Shown: positions 1 to 8,281, counted from the stretch's first letter. The stretch: DNA of 10,385 bases from an uncultured Oscillospiraceae bacterium (GCA_959596515.1 CAUFXR010000089.1:1-10385), one strand, 5' to 3'. Numbers and translations: made by a program. The notes: generated by a model not told the origin, from the sequence alone.

Positions 1-50
1 TGGTACCACGGATTCCTCCGTCCCATTGTGGCGGTGGAATCTTATTTTTT
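1..50 (+). promoter_or_regulatory. T-box riboswitch, 3' part only (alaS leader)
   Basis: The window opens inside a T-box leader. The motif TGGTACCACGG at 1-11 is the core of the T-box sequence, whose UGGNACC bulge binds the free NCCA end of an uncharged tRNA. Bases 8-12 (ACGGA) pair with 17-21 (TCCGT) to form the upper antiterminator stem. The competing terminator uses 11-19 with 33-41. By family knowledge, uncharged tRNA stabilises the antiterminator and lets transcription proceed into the synthetase gene. Since alaS follows directly, the sensed tRNA is inferred to be tRNA-Ala. The stem I specifier loop that would prove this lies left of the window. Confidence 0.88.
11..50 (+). terminator. 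T-box conditional terminator
   Basis: GATTCC (11-16) pairs with GGAATC (36-41), and CC (18-19) with GG (33-34), across one T-T mismatch. A T-rich tail follows at 42-50. It shares bases 11-21 with the antiterminator stem, so the two folds are mutually exclusive, as expected of a T-box. Confidence 0.87.
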
Positions 51-70
51 GTTAGGAAGTGTGAAAAAGT

Positions 71-2704
71 ATGAAATGGACAGGATTAAACGAATTGCGG
101 GAAAAATACCTCCAATTCTTTGAGTCAAAGGGCCATCTTCGGTTGCCTAGTTTTTCTCTGGTGCCAAACGGAGACAAGAGTCTGCTGCTGATTAATTCCG
201 GCATGGCGCCGATGAAAAAGTATTTTACCGGGGAAGTGACTCCGCCGAGAAATCGGGTCACTACCTGTCAGAAATGTATCCGCACCCCGGATATCGAGCG
301 GGTCGGCATCACCGCTCGCCACGGTACTTATTTTGAAATGCTGGGAAATTTCTCTTTTGGTGATTATTTCAAGCATGAGGCTACCGCTTGGGCATGGGAG
401 TTCTGCACTAAAGTGCTGGAACTGCCCATTGAGCGGATTTGGATTTCCATCTACCAGGATGACGACGAAACTTTTGATATTTGGACGAAAGAGGTTGGGG
501 TGGATCCCACCCATATTGTCCGTTTGGGCAAGGAAGATAACTTCTGGGAACACGGTACCGGCCCCTGCGGCCCCTGTTCTGAGCTTTATTTTGACCGTGG
601 AGAGGAATATGGCTGCGGTTCTCCTACCTGCGGAGTAGGATGCGATTGTGACCGGTACGTAGAATTTTGGAATCTGGTTTTCTCCCAGTTTGATAACGAT
701 GGCAATGGCAACTATACGCCTTTGGAGCATAAGAATATTGATACCGGTATGGGATTGGAGAGATTGGCCTGTATTATGCAGGGTGTGGACAATCTGTTCC
801 TGGTGGATACGGTACAGAATATTATGAAGCATATTTCAAAAATCGCCGGAGTGGAATACGGCGCGGATCCCAAGACCGACATCTCTCTCCGTGTGGTTAC
901 CGACCATATCCGCAGCACTACCTTTATGATCGGCGACGGTGTTATGCCATCTAATGAAGGAAGAGGCTATGTGCTCCGTCGTTTACTGCGAAGAGCTGCC
1001 CGTCATGGCCGTTTGCTGGGAATTCATCGTCCTTTCCTGGCGGAGGTCTGCGATACGGTGATCAACGAGAACCAGAGCGCCTATCCCGAGCTGGTAGAAA
1101 AGCGGGACTTCATTAAAAAGCTGATTTCTGTGGAAGAAGAGAATTTTGATCGGACCATCGATCAGGGACTGCAGATTTTAAGTTCTTTGATTGAAAATTC
1201 TGAAAAGAAAATTTTATCCGGCGCAGAGGCGTTTCGGCTGAATGACACCTACGGTTTCCCGTTGGATCTGACAAAAGAGATCATCGCCGAAAAAGGGATG
1301 ACCGTGGACGAAAGTGAGTTCCAGCGTCTGCTGTCCGAACAGCGCACCAGAGCCAGAAACGCCCGGAAAAACGCTGGCGCAGATGCCTGGCTCAGTGAGT
1401 CCGTGGATTTAGACGGAATTCCTGCCACACAGTTCACTGGCTATACCACTTTGAAGGATACCGCCAGGATTCTGGCAATTCTCCGGGGTGGAGAAAGAAT
1501 TGAGTCCGCTGAGATGAACGACGATATTGTGGTAGTATTGGATAAAACGCCTTTCTATGCGGAAAGCGGCGGCCAGGTGGGAGATACCGGCTTTATGACC
1601 GATGGTAACGGACGGTTCTCTGTTTTGGATACTACAAAGCACCATTCCGGAGTGTTTCTCCACCACTGTCATGTGGTCATGGAAGGCCTGAGTGTTGGTA
1701 CAGAAGTGGATTGTGTGGTAGATGGCATCCGCCGGTATAATATTATGCGAAACCACACCGCAGCCCATTTGCTCCAGGCTGCTTTGAGAAAAGTTTTGGG
1801 TACCCATGTAGAACAGGCTGGGCAGTTGGTAGACGGTCAGCGGGTGCGTTTTGACTTTACCCATTTCTCCGCTTTAACCAAAGAGGAGATCGCCAGAGTA
1901 GAAGAAATCGTTAACGACGAGATTCTCTCCGCAGTCCAGGTTACCAGTACGGAAATGCCCATTGAGGAAGCGAAAAAGCTGGGCGCTATGGCGTTGTTCG
2001 GTGAAAAATACGGCGACATCGTCCGTGTGGTTCAGGCAGGAGATTTTTCCACGGAATTCTGCGGCGGTACTCATGTGAATAATACCGCGAGACTTGGTTT
2101 GTTTAAGATTATTTCCGAAAGCTCTGTTGCTTCCGGGGTCAGAAGAATTGAAGGCGTTACCGGACGAGGTGTTCTGCAGCATATGGCGGAAGACGCGAAG
2201 ACGATTCAGGAGGCTTCCGCGGCGCTGAAGCTTAATAATCCGGCGGAACTTCCCGAAGCTTGTGAGCATCTGCTGAACGAGCAGAAAGAACTGAAGCGCG
2301 AGCTGGAGAAAGTGAACGCTAAGCTTGCCAATTGGCAGGTAGATGGATTGTTCGATCGCGCCGAATTGGTGAAGGGCGTGAAGATCATTACAGGGTTTTT
2401 CTCATCTACTACAGCGGATGCCCTGCGGACGATGAGTGACCGGGTGAGAGAGAACGCTCCCAACAGTGTAGCGGTATTTGCCGCGGTGAATGACGGGAAG
2501 GCGGTGCTTTCTGCGACAGCCGGCAAGGAGGCTCAGCAGAAGGGATGCCATGCTGGCAACATTGTCCGTGCCGTGGCGAAGGTAGCCGGCGGTAACGGCG
2601 GCGGTAAACCGGATTTCGCAATGGCTGGCGCAAAAGATCTGACTAAAATTGACGAGGCGCTGGCGGCAGTGAAGGATATCATAGCTGAAATGGTGAAGGA
2701 ATAG
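71..2704 (+). CDS. alaS: Alanyl-tRNA synthetase (AlaRS)
   Basis: Cytoplasmic class II synthetase that charges tRNA-Ala and hydrolyses mischarged Ser/Gly-tRNA-Ala. The 877 residues match the usual bacterial length of about 875. The N-terminal catalytic core shows class II motif 2 around residues 83-101 (RHGTYFEMLGNFSFGDYFK) and motif 3 at 226-232 (GMGLERL). A Cys-rich insert lies at about 182-193. The editing domain carries the zinc-site signatures NHTAAH (His562, His566) and CGGTH (Cys664, His668). A coiled segment near 745-775 leads to the C-terminal C-Ala/DHHA1 domain with its glycine-rich stretch near 840-850. The ATG at 71 follows AGGAAG (55-60) and lies directly downstream of the T-box, so expression should rise when tRNA-Ala is uncharged. 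The frame is intact. Confidence 0.98.
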   Translation: MKWTGLNELREKYLQFFESKGHLRLPSFSLVPNGDKSLLLINSGMAPMKKYFTGEVTPPRNRVTTCQKCIRTPDIERVGITARHGTYFEMLGNFSFGDYFKHEATAWAWEFCTKVLELPIERIWISIYQDDDETFDIWTKEVGVDPTHIVRLGKEDNFWEHGTGPCGPCSELYFDRGEEYGCGSPTCGVGCDCDRYVEFWNLVFSQFDNDGNGNYTPLEHKNIDTGMGLERLACIMQGVDNLFLVDTVQNIMKHISKIAGVEYGADPKTDISLRVVTDHIRSTTFMIGDGVMPSNEGRGYVLRRLLRRAARHGRLLGIHRPFLAEVCDTVINENQSAYPELVEKRDFIKKLISVEEENFDRTIDQGLQILSSLIENSEKKILSGAEAFRLNDTYGFPLDLTKEIIAEKGMTVDESEFQRLLSEQRTRARNARKNAGADAWLSESVDLDGIPATQFTGYTTLKDTARILAILRGGERIESAEMNDDIVVVLDKTPFYAESGGQVGDTGFMTDGNGRFSVLDTTKHHSGVFLHHCHVVMEGLSVGTEVDCVVDGIRRYNIMRNHTAAHLLQAALRKVLGTHVEQAGQLVDGQRVRFDFTHFSALTKEEIARVEEIVNDEILSAVQVTSTEMPIEEAKKLGAMALFGEKYGDIVRVVQAGDFSTEFCGGTHVNNTARLGLFKIISESSVASGVRRIEGVTGRGVLQHMAEDAKTIQEASAALKLNNPAELPEACEHLLNEQKELKRELEKVNAKLANWQVDGLFDRAELVKGVKIITGFFSSTTADALRTMSDRVRENAPNSVAVFAAVNDGKAVLSATAGKEAQQKGCHAGNIVRAVAKVAGGNGGGKPDFAMAGAKDLTKIDEALAAVKDIIAEMVKE

Positions 2705-3083
2705 TTCTCTTAGAGCCTGTAAAGCTATTAAAGCTAGAAATGAAATAAAAGTGGAGGGAAGACCGCTGAAAATTGAGGACTCTAGAAGGTCAATGGTCCC
2801 AGAGCTTTCAAAGAGTTTCCTTGAGGGCTTTGAGAAATGTCAAATGAAAATGTCTATTTCGGACGTAGAAAATGTTTATCGTTTCTGGAGTTTGTGGACA
2901 CAAGAGTTTTTGGCTTTTTGAAAGCGAGTTTTTGAACGTTCATCGGTTTTTCATTCTTATACCATACGGTTAAACTGTGATGAGCGGCGCGGAGCGCGTT
3001 CTTTGGCAGAAATCGTTGTAAAAAGTGAATTAAGCGGACGAAGGGAAAAGCGTCCGCAAATCTGATAAAGAAGGAGAATGAGT
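2705..3083. other. 379-base intergenic region with no recognised gene
   Basis: No convincing terminator follows alaS. The stretch contains the 10-bp perfect palindrome TGAACGTTCA (2933-2942). A 7-bp perfect hairpin, GCGGACG (3034-3040) with CGTCCGC (3051-3057) and a 10-nt loop, ends 13 bases before the Shine-Dalgarno of the HIT gene. A weak promoter-like pair (TTGAAC at 2932, TCTTAT 17 bases later) scores only 4/6 in each box. The hairpin has no T-run, so it is more likely a 5' UTR structure than a terminator. Confidence 0.45.
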
Positions 3084-3425
3084 ATGGCGGATTGTATTTT
3101 TTGTAAAATCGCCGCCGGGGAAATCCCATCGAAAAAGGCCTATGAGGATGATCAGATTTTGGCCTTTTATGATTTGGATCCTCAGGCGCCGGTGCATATC
3201 CTGATTATTCCCAAAGAGCATATTTCCTCTGCCAACGAATTGACAGAAGAAAACGGCCCGCTGTTAGGACATATTTTTGCCACAGCGGCCAAGCTCGCTA
3301 AGGAATTGGGATTGGAAAAAGGCTACCGCATTGTTAACAATTGTGGCGAAGATGGCGGCCAAACGGTAAAGCATCTGCATTTTCACTTGTTAGGCGGCAG
3401 AAGTATGGCATGGCCTCCCGGCTGA
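3084..3425 (+). CDS. HIT-family nucleotide-binding protein (HinT-like)
   Basis: Small cytosolic histidine-triad protein of 113 residues, the normal HinT size. The histidine triad is HLHFHLLGG with His97, His99 and His101; by family knowledge the middle His forms a nucleotidyl intermediate when purine nucleoside phosphoramidates or similar substrates are hydrolysed. The N-terminal CIFCK (Cys4, Cys7) is typical of the Hint branch. An in-frame ATG lies 6 bases upstream at 3078, but the Shine-Dalgarno AAGGAG (3071-3076) is only 1 base from it and 7 bases from 3084, which fixes the start at 3084. The true substrate of bacterial HinT proteins is poorly defined and cannot be read from sequence. Confidence 0.93.
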   Translation: MADCIFCKIAAGEIPSKKAYEDDQILAFYDLDPQAPVHILIIPKEHISSANELTEENGPLLGHIFATAAKLAKELGLEKGYRIVNNCGEDGGQTVKHLHFHLLGGRSMAWPPG

Positions 3426-3699
3426 TTTGTTTATGGGCTGATGGTTTCCAGATTCTGTCAGAAAGGAATTGAATTTCTTTTTAGAGATTTACTTCGGTTT
3501 TTACCGGAAGAATGGGACAAGTGACTAATTCGATAGGTCACAAGGATATGGCTTATTGGTGATTGGTGGAGTGTCGGAGTATCTGCTGGTCTGTTGCCCT
3601 GCAAGTCGCTGCGATCGTTGCGGTGATAGAGGCCGGCACAAAGCCGCTGACATTTGAGAAACAGTGATCTCGATTAGGAAATCGGAAAGGGGAAACATC
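3426..3699 (+). other. Hairpin-rich gap / possible PRTase leader
   Basis: No gene is seen in these 274 bases. They hold a stem CTTCGGT (3492-3498) with ACCGGAAG (3503-3510), one bulge; a second stem GTGAC (3521-3525) with GTCAC (3537-3541); and a short CGGC/GCCG hairpin (3634-3646). I compared the stretch with the purine-riboswitch core, which would be an attractive control element for a purine salvage gene, but the conserved junction sequences are absent. No clear promoter or T-tailed terminator is visible. Confidence 0.35.
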
Positions 3700-4242
3700 A
3701 TGAAACAATATTATAAAATGAAGGTTGCAGGCTGTGATCGGGAACTGCCTTTGTGTCCGGTCAATGAGCATTTGGATATCGCTGCGTTTATTATGTTCGG
3801 CGATATTGAGGTAACGGAAAAAGCCGCTAAGCTACTTTTGGAGAAGTGCCCGGAACATGACATTTTGGTAACCGCAGAGGCCAAGGGAATTCCACTTTGC
3901 TATGAGATGGCGCGTCAGGGCTGTCGTGATTATTGTGTCGCCAGAAAGGGATTGAAGGTTTATATGACCAATCCCCTTGAGGTAACGGTAAAATCGATTA
4001 CCACTGAAAATGTTCAGAAACTTTATCTTTCTGACGAAGAGGTAAAAAAGATTCAGGGTAAGCGGGTTCTCATTGTCGACGATGTAATCAGCACCGGAGA
4101 ATCTCTCAATGCGCTAATGCAGCTGGTAGAAAAAGCGGGCGGAAATATTGTTGGCATGGCCGCCGTGTTGGCGGAAGGAGATGCCCAGGATCGCGATGAT
4201 ATCGTTTATCTGGATGCTCTACCTCTGTTTGTGAAAAAATAA
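3700..4242 (+). CDS. Type I phosphoribosyltransferase, adenine PRTase-like
   Basis: Predicted cytosolic enzyme of 180 residues that transfers phosphoribose from PRPP to a base, most likely a purine in salvage. The PRPP-binding signature VLIVDDVISTGES is at residues 123-135, with the acidic pair Asp127-Asp128. The segments ILVTAEAKGIP and CVARKGLKVYM occupy the places where APRT has its conserved glycine-rich and VRK motifs, and the length fits APRT (about 180). Substrate specificity (adenine, xanthine or other) is inferred and not certain. The ATG at 3700 follows a good Shine-Dalgarno, GGAAAGGGGA (3684-3693). An in-frame GTG at 3664 would add 12 residues but has no comparable ribosome site. 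Confidence 0.88.
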   Translation: MKQYYKMKVAGCDRELPLCPVNEHLDIAAFIMFGDIEVTEKAAKLLLEKCPEHDILVTAEAKGIPLCYEMARQGCRDYCVARKGLKVYMTNPLEVTVKSITTENVQKLYLSDEEVKKIQGKRVLIVDDVISTGESLNALMQLVEKAGGNIVGMAAVLAEGDAQDRDDIVYLDALPLFVKK

Positions 4243-4360
4243 CTTCATTCCCAAGAGCCACGCGTTGCCTGCTACTGGGTTTATTAGAGCAAAATTGATT
4301 TTCTGTTGATTGTTTACGGGAAGGCATAATAGCAACAGCAGGTTTTGTCGTAGACAATGC

Positions 4361-4444
4361 GCTGAAAAGCACTTGATTTCGCCGCGGGCGGAGATACCTG
4401 GCGGAGAGTCCGCTTGAGGGCGCGAATTGAGTCCAGGCTCAGCC
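4361..4444 (+). repeat. Structured tandem repeat, copy 1 (84 bp)
   Basis: This copy is 81/84 identical to copy 2, with a period of 96 bases. It is strongly self-complementary in nested layers. The outer stem is GCTGA at its start with TCAGC at its end. A middle stem pairs ACTTGA and TTCGC on the left (one bulged T between them) with GCGAATTGAGT on the right. The inner hairpin CCT-GCGGA / TCCGC-AGG has a GAG loop. It resembles an intergenic palindromic element or structured RNA; I do not recognise the family. Confidence 0.85.
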
Positions 4445-4456
4445 AAAGGGTTCAAG

Positions 4457-4540
4457 GCTGAAAAGCACTTGATTTCGCCGCGGGCGGGAATACCTGGCGG
4501 AGAGTCCGCTTGAGGGCGTGAATTGAGTCCAGGCTCAGCC
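4457..4540 (+). repeat. Structured tandem repeat, copy 2 (84 bp)
   Basis: Second copy, 12 bases after the first and 45 bases before the comEC start. It differs at three positions: GGAGAT in copy 1 is GGGAAT here (two changes), and GCGCGAA is GCGTGAA. The last change turns a G-C pair of the middle stem into G-U, so the fold is kept. Its outer stem is one pair longer (GGCTGA/TCAGCC). Its end also forms an independent perfect hairpin, CCAGGC-TCA-GCCTGG, shared with the downstream flank. Confidence 0.85.
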
Positions 4541-4585
4541 TGGGAAAAACTGGCAATTAAGACAACCGTTTTAGGGGGAAGAAAT

Positions 4586-6838
4586 ATGAAGCGGCCATTT
4601 GCTTCAATTGGATTTACGTATCTAATTGCGCTCTTGGCCGCTGTTTTTCTAGGTGTAGATGCCAGTATAGCGCTGGGATGTTTGTGCCTGCTGCTTTCGC
4701 TATTGCTATTTTGCAGGAAAAGCACGCCGAAAAGATTTTCAGCACTGCTGTTAACGGCTGGAATAGCGTTTTTTGCTTATTTTGGGGCGTATCAGATCGT
4801 TGTTTCTCCGGTTTCCGTTTTGGATGGCGTTGATATGACTGTATCCGGTACGGTGACAGAACTTCCCACCGAAGCCTATGGACGATTTTATTATGTGATT
4901 GAAACCGATTCAGTAGTCCCAACATCGGAGACATTAGATGCCAAGCAGATTCCTCAAGATCTAAAAATTCGGGTGTCGAGTACGAACGCTATCGAACTGG
5001 ATGCCTATGATCGTCTTACGGCAACAGTGCATTTATCCAAACCTACAGGCTCAGATGAGGGATTAAACACCAGAAACTACTATGCGGCTAAAAATATTTA
5101 CCTGACCGGATTTATTTATGATTATCAGCCCTATACCGTGACGCCAGGAGAAAGCCATCCTTTTTATTATTACGCATTAAAGACTCGGGAGAAGATGATG
5201 GAATCCTTAAGGGCGTTGCTTCCTCCTGAACAATCCGGCTTAGTCTGCGGGGTTTTGCTTGGGGATAAAAGCGGACTTGAGGAGAGCATCCGAGATGATT
5301 TCCAAATTACCGGCGTTTCTCATATGCTGTCGGTATCGGGAATGCATATGGCTATTATCGGACAGTTCCTGCTTTGGGCATTGCTTTACTTTGGAATACC
5401 CAAAAGAGGCGCGGCACTGATTGCGTCGATCGGCGTGTTCTGCTTTATGGCGGTTACCGGTTTTGTCCCGTCTGTGGTGAGATCCGGCGTGATGTCTATT
5501 CTTTATCTCCTTGGGATCGGCATCCGAAAACAGGCAGATCCGATCAATTCTCTGGGCTTTGCCATGCTGGTGCTGACGGTTCCAAATCCGTTTGCGGCGG
5601 GCGATACTGGATTGCTCCTGTCGTTTTCCGCAACTTTGGGGATTCTTCTGTTCTCCAGCAGAATTCAGTCCTGCCTCAACCGGTGGACCGATCCGATCGG
5701 CGTTTTCAAGAGATTGTTCCGCGGCCTCAACAGCACCATCGCCGCTACTGTTTCGGCGACAATTTTCACTTCTCCCATTGTAGCCATCACCTTTGGAGAG
5801 ATATCGCTGGTGGCACCACTGTCTAATATTTTAATGGCGTTTCCCGCGACGATTATGCTTTTGTGTGGTTTCCTGACCTCGATCTTTTATTACCTTCCGG
5901 TGGTCAACTTCCTGGCTATGCCTTTCGGATTAGGCGCTGGGATTCTCGCCAATTATCTGATGGAATGTGCCGCGTGGCTGGCGAGTTTACCAATGGCTTC
6001 CATCCCGGTAACACAAGAGGTACTGCTTGCCTTATTGATAGCGTTTGCTGTTATCGCCGTGGTGATTGTGATGATCCGATGGGAAGGTTTTCGTCTCCGG
6101 TTTGCGGCCTGCGCTACCGCGTTCCTGCTGGTCTTCACAGCTTTAGGCGCCGGTTTCAAGCAGGATATATTGGAGATCGGTGCGCTGAATACTGGAAATG
6201 GAAGTTCCGTTGTCCTAATTCGGAATCAGCAGGCAGCGGTACTTTGCTCAGGAGGTGGCAACGGCGCGTATTCCAGACTTGATTCTTATCTGAGAAGCCG
6301 CGGGATCGAACGTTTAGATTACCTTTTGATTTCCCAGGTAGATCAAAAGACCTCATCGGGGGCTAGTCAGTTAATTGAGGAATACCATCCGGAAACCGTA
6401 TTGGTATCTGATCAGAAACTGCCCCAGGATAAGCTTCGGAGAGCTTTGGAAAATCGCGCGGGTGTATATTATTTTTCCGGCAGTAACCAAACGGTTCTCT
6501 GGGACGATCTGGTAATTTCCGTCTTGGCTAATAAATCGGAAAGTTGGATCTCTTTTACCGCCGGACAGGAAAAAATTTTAATTTGTCCCGCGGGCGGCGA
6601 TGTCGCCGATTTGCCGGAAGCTGACCGTGACTGCAATTTCTGTATTGCGGGCGATACGCCGGAAAACGCTTACGGTATCCGAGGCGATTATACCATTCTC
6701 ACCATGTATCAGGAAGAGGCGATGGAGGCCCAGGAGGCGTTTTCCAATATTACGGCTCATGAACTGGTAACTTCCAAACAGGGAAACGTAATACTTTCCA
6801 TATCGGAAAACGGCGTTACGATCGATACAGAATATTAG
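4586..6838 (+). CDS. comEC: ComEC/Rec2 DNA-uptake channel with degenerate C-terminal domain
   Basis: Polytopic inner-membrane protein of 750 residues, the predicted channel for single-stranded DNA in natural transformation. The N-terminus has two hydrophobic segments and a DUF4131-like soluble region (about 75-190). The Competence domain follows (about 220-510) with the family signature GVSHMLSVSGMH (residues 243-254) and many membrane segments. From about 529 comes the metallo-beta-lactamase-like domain, but its signatures are eroded: the usual LDVGQGDS reads LNTGNGSS (534-541) and the usual SHPDADH reads SQVDQKT (583-589), so most metal ligands are missing. The ATG at 4586 follows AGGGGGAAG (4573-4581); an in-frame TTG at 4523 lies inside the repeat and lacks a ribosome site. 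holA follows 8 bases later. The membrane frame is intact, so this is not an obvious pseudogene. Confidence 0.94.
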   Translation: MKRPFASIGFTYLIALLAAVFLGVDASIALGCLCLLLSLLLFCRKSTPKRFSALLLTAGIAFFAYFGAYQIVVSPVSVLDGVDMTVSGTVTELPTEAYGRFYYVIETDSVVPTSETLDAKQIPQDLKIRVSSTNAIELDAYDRLTATVHLSKPTGSDEGLNTRNYYAAKNIYLTGFIYDYQPYTVTPGESHPFYYYALKTREKMMESLRALLPPEQSGLVCGVLLGDKSGLEESIRDDFQITGVSHMLSVSGMHMAIIGQFLLWALLYFGIPKRGAALIASIGVFCFMAVTGFVPSVVRSGVMSILYLLGIGIRKQADPINSLGFAMLVLTVPNPFAAGDTGLLLSFSATLGILLFSSRIQSCLNRWTDPIGVFKRLFRGLNSTIAATVSATIFTSPIVAITFGEISLVAPLSNILMAFPATIMLLCGFLTSIFYYLPVVNFLAMPFGLGAGILANYLMECAAWLASLPMASIPVTQEVLLALLIAFAVIAVVIVMIRWEGFRLRFAACATAFLLVFTALGAGFKQDILEIGALNTGNGSSVVLIRNQQAAVLCSGGGNGAYSRLDSYLRSRGIERLDYLLISQVDQKTSSGASQLIEEYHPETVLVSDQKLPQDKLRRALENRAGVYYFSGSNQTVLWDDLVISVLANKSESWISFTAGQEKILICPAGGDVADLPEADRDCNFCIAGDTPENAYGIRGDYTILTMYQEEAMEAQEAFSNITAHELVTSKQGNVILSISENGVTIDTEY

Positions 6839-6846
6839 GAGGAACT

Positions 6847-7899
6847 ATGGCCCAGTTAAAAGAAACCGAATTGAAAAAGCAGATTAAGGAAAAGACGTTT
6901 GCTCCCTTATATTTTCTTTATGGAGAGGAAAAATATCTGATCGGTCATTACACCGAGACGATTGTAAATAAGGTGCTGGGAAAAGGCTATAATGATTTTA
7001 ATTTTCAGACTTTTGACGGCGGAAAGGCTTCGGTGGATGAAATCGCGGATGCGGTTCAGGCTCTGCCCTTGTTTGCTGAGCGCAAATGTGTGCTGGTAAA
7101 GGATCTGAATGTGGAAGTTTTAAATACTGGGGAGCTCAGCAAACTTTATCAGCTTTTCGAGGAGTTGTCTGAAACCACAGTTCTGATTATCAGCCAGTCC
7201 ACCCTAGACATCGATGTGAAAAGGTCTGCAAAATGGAAAAAATTTATCGGAGCCGCGGAAAAATACGGAGTAGTGGCGTTATTGGAAAAAAGAGGGGAGA
7301 TGGCTTTAGAAAAGCAGCTGGTACAGTGGGCGGAGAAAAGAGGATGCAATCTAACCCAAATTAACGCGGGAAAAATTATTCAGCTTTGCGGTGACGATCT
7401 TTTAACCTTGAGCAATGAGCTGGAAAAGCTGTGCGCCTATGCGGACGGACGGGAGATTACCAAAGAGGACATTGAGCTTTTGGTTACCCAAAATTTAGAA
7501 ACCACGGTGTTTGTTTTAGGAAATGCGCTGATGGCCGGAAATTATGATAAGGCTTATCAACAGCTCGATTTGTTGTTTTATCAGAAGGAAGAACCGGTAG
7601 CGGTGTTGGCGGTTTTATCTTCTAATTACGTGAATTTGTATCGGGCGAAGACCGCGTTGGAAAGCGGAGAAAAAACGTCTGTCTTAAGCAAAGATTTTGA
7701 TTATAAAGGCAGGGATTTTTTAATTCGAAATGCAGAAAGGGACTGTAAGCGGGTGTCAGTGCAGCAGTTGAGAAAAAGTTTATTTCTGCTGACCCAGGCG
7801 GATCTTGCTTTAAAAAGCGGAAGATCTGAGCCTAGGACGGTATTGGAAGAACTGATCGCCAAAATGATGTTGCTGACTCGGGAAGGATTCACAAACTGA
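6847..7899 (+). CDS. holA: DNA polymerase III subunit delta
   Basis: Clamp-loader subunit that opens the beta sliding clamp at primed DNA. The 350 residues match the family. The N-terminal AAA+-like but non-ATPase domain has the characteristic YFLYGEEKYL (residues 22-31), followed by the lid and a helical C-terminal collar domain that binds the other loader subunits. The Shine-Dalgarno AGGAGG (6837-6842) overlaps the comEC stop codon and lies 4 bases before ATG 6847, so translation of the two genes is probably coupled. The comEC-holA order is common in Firmicutes; the often adjacent rpsT is not seen here. A strong terminator begins about 60 bases after the stop. Confidence 0.96.
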   Translation: MAQLKETELKKQIKEKTFAPLYFLYGEEKYLIGHYTETIVNKVLGKGYNDFNFQTFDGGKASVDEIADAVQALPLFAERKCVLVKDLNVEVLNTGELSKLYQLFEELSETTVLIISQSTLDIDVKRSAKWKKFIGAAEKYGVVALLEKRGEMALEKQLVQWAEKRGCNLTQINAGKIIQLCGDDLLTLSNELEKLCAYADGREITKEDIELLVTQNLETTVFVLGNALMAGNYDKAYQQLDLLFYQKEEPVAVLAVLSSNYVNLYRAKTALESGEKTSVLSKDFDYKGRDFLIRNAERDCKRVSVQQLRKSLFLLTQADLALKSGRSEPRTVLEELIAKMMLLTREGFTN

Positions 7900-7957
7900 A
7901 ACAATTTGGATCAGGCAATTTTTACTGGCTTTTGACTTTATCGGTCACGCTATGAGG

Positions 7958-7990
7958 CATCTTGGCTTATTAAAAGCCAAGATGTTTTTT
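7958..7990 (+). terminator. Rho-independent terminator after comEC-holA
   Basis: CATCTTGGCTT (7958-7968) pairs perfectly with AAGCCAAGATG (7974-7984) around an ATTAA loop, followed by six T at 7985-7990. It ends the comEC-holA transcription unit. Confidence 0.95.
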
Positions 7991-8003
7991 GCTTAAAATC
8001 CGC

Positions 8004-8036
8004 TCCATTGTTCCACTATGGAACAGTTAGGATGGA
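8004..8036. repeat. Inverted repeat after the terminator
   Basis: TGTTCCA (8009-8015) and TGGAACA (8019-8025) form a perfect 7-bp hairpin with a 3-base loop. The flanking TCCAT (8004-8008) and ATGGA (8032-8036) can extend it across a 6-base one-sided bulge. No T-run follows, so it is not a terminator; it could be a protein-binding site or an RNA stem. Confidence 0.55.
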
Positions 8037-8173
8037 ATTATTAAAGTTTAAGTTATTAAAAAGTTTGTTTTCTAGAAGTTATATAGCGGTTTGGCAATTT
8101 GCCATTTGATAGCCATGACAGATTTTAAAAAATTGATTTTACAAGGGAACAAAAAAATTGGAATGGATAACTA

Positions 8174-8202
8174 ATGACAAGTTGTGATCGCTGCGGTATA
8201 AT
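8174..8202 (+). promoter_or_regulatory. Strong sigma-A-type promoter upstream of rnmV
   Basis: The -35 box is ATGACA (8174-8179, 5/6 match), then a 17-base spacer and a perfect -10 box TATAAT (8197-8202). Transcription would start near 8209, giving about 425 bases of leader before rnmV, or about 73 bases before the possible small ORF at 8282. It is inferred to serve rnmV, the small ORF, or an unrecognised RNA. Confidence 0.65.
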
Positions 8203-8281
8203 AAAAATAAATTAGCCTGATTATAAAAAGGTACGTGGCCTAGAAAGCGGTGCCCTATCATAGGTTGTCCGGAAGTAACTG

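Noticed and set aside
125..832. 235-codon minus-strand frame opposite alaS
   Set aside because: It is antisense to the conserved catalytic domain of alaS and is explained by that gene's codon pattern.
2751..2921. A 56-codon open frame starting with GTG between alaS and the HIT gene
   Set aside because: It has no ribosome site at the GTG, resembles no family I know, and lies in low-constraint intergenic DNA; I treat it as chance.
3426..3699. Purine riboswitch upstream of the phosphoribosyltransferase
   Set aside because: The ATATGG-like word at 3545 is not accompanied by the conserved junction and loop sequences of the purine aptamer.
4219..4725. 168-codon minus-strand open frame across the tandem repeat
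   Set aside because: The repeat period of 96 is a multiple of 3, which keeps a frame open by itself; the frame runs into comEC in antisense and has no ribosome site.
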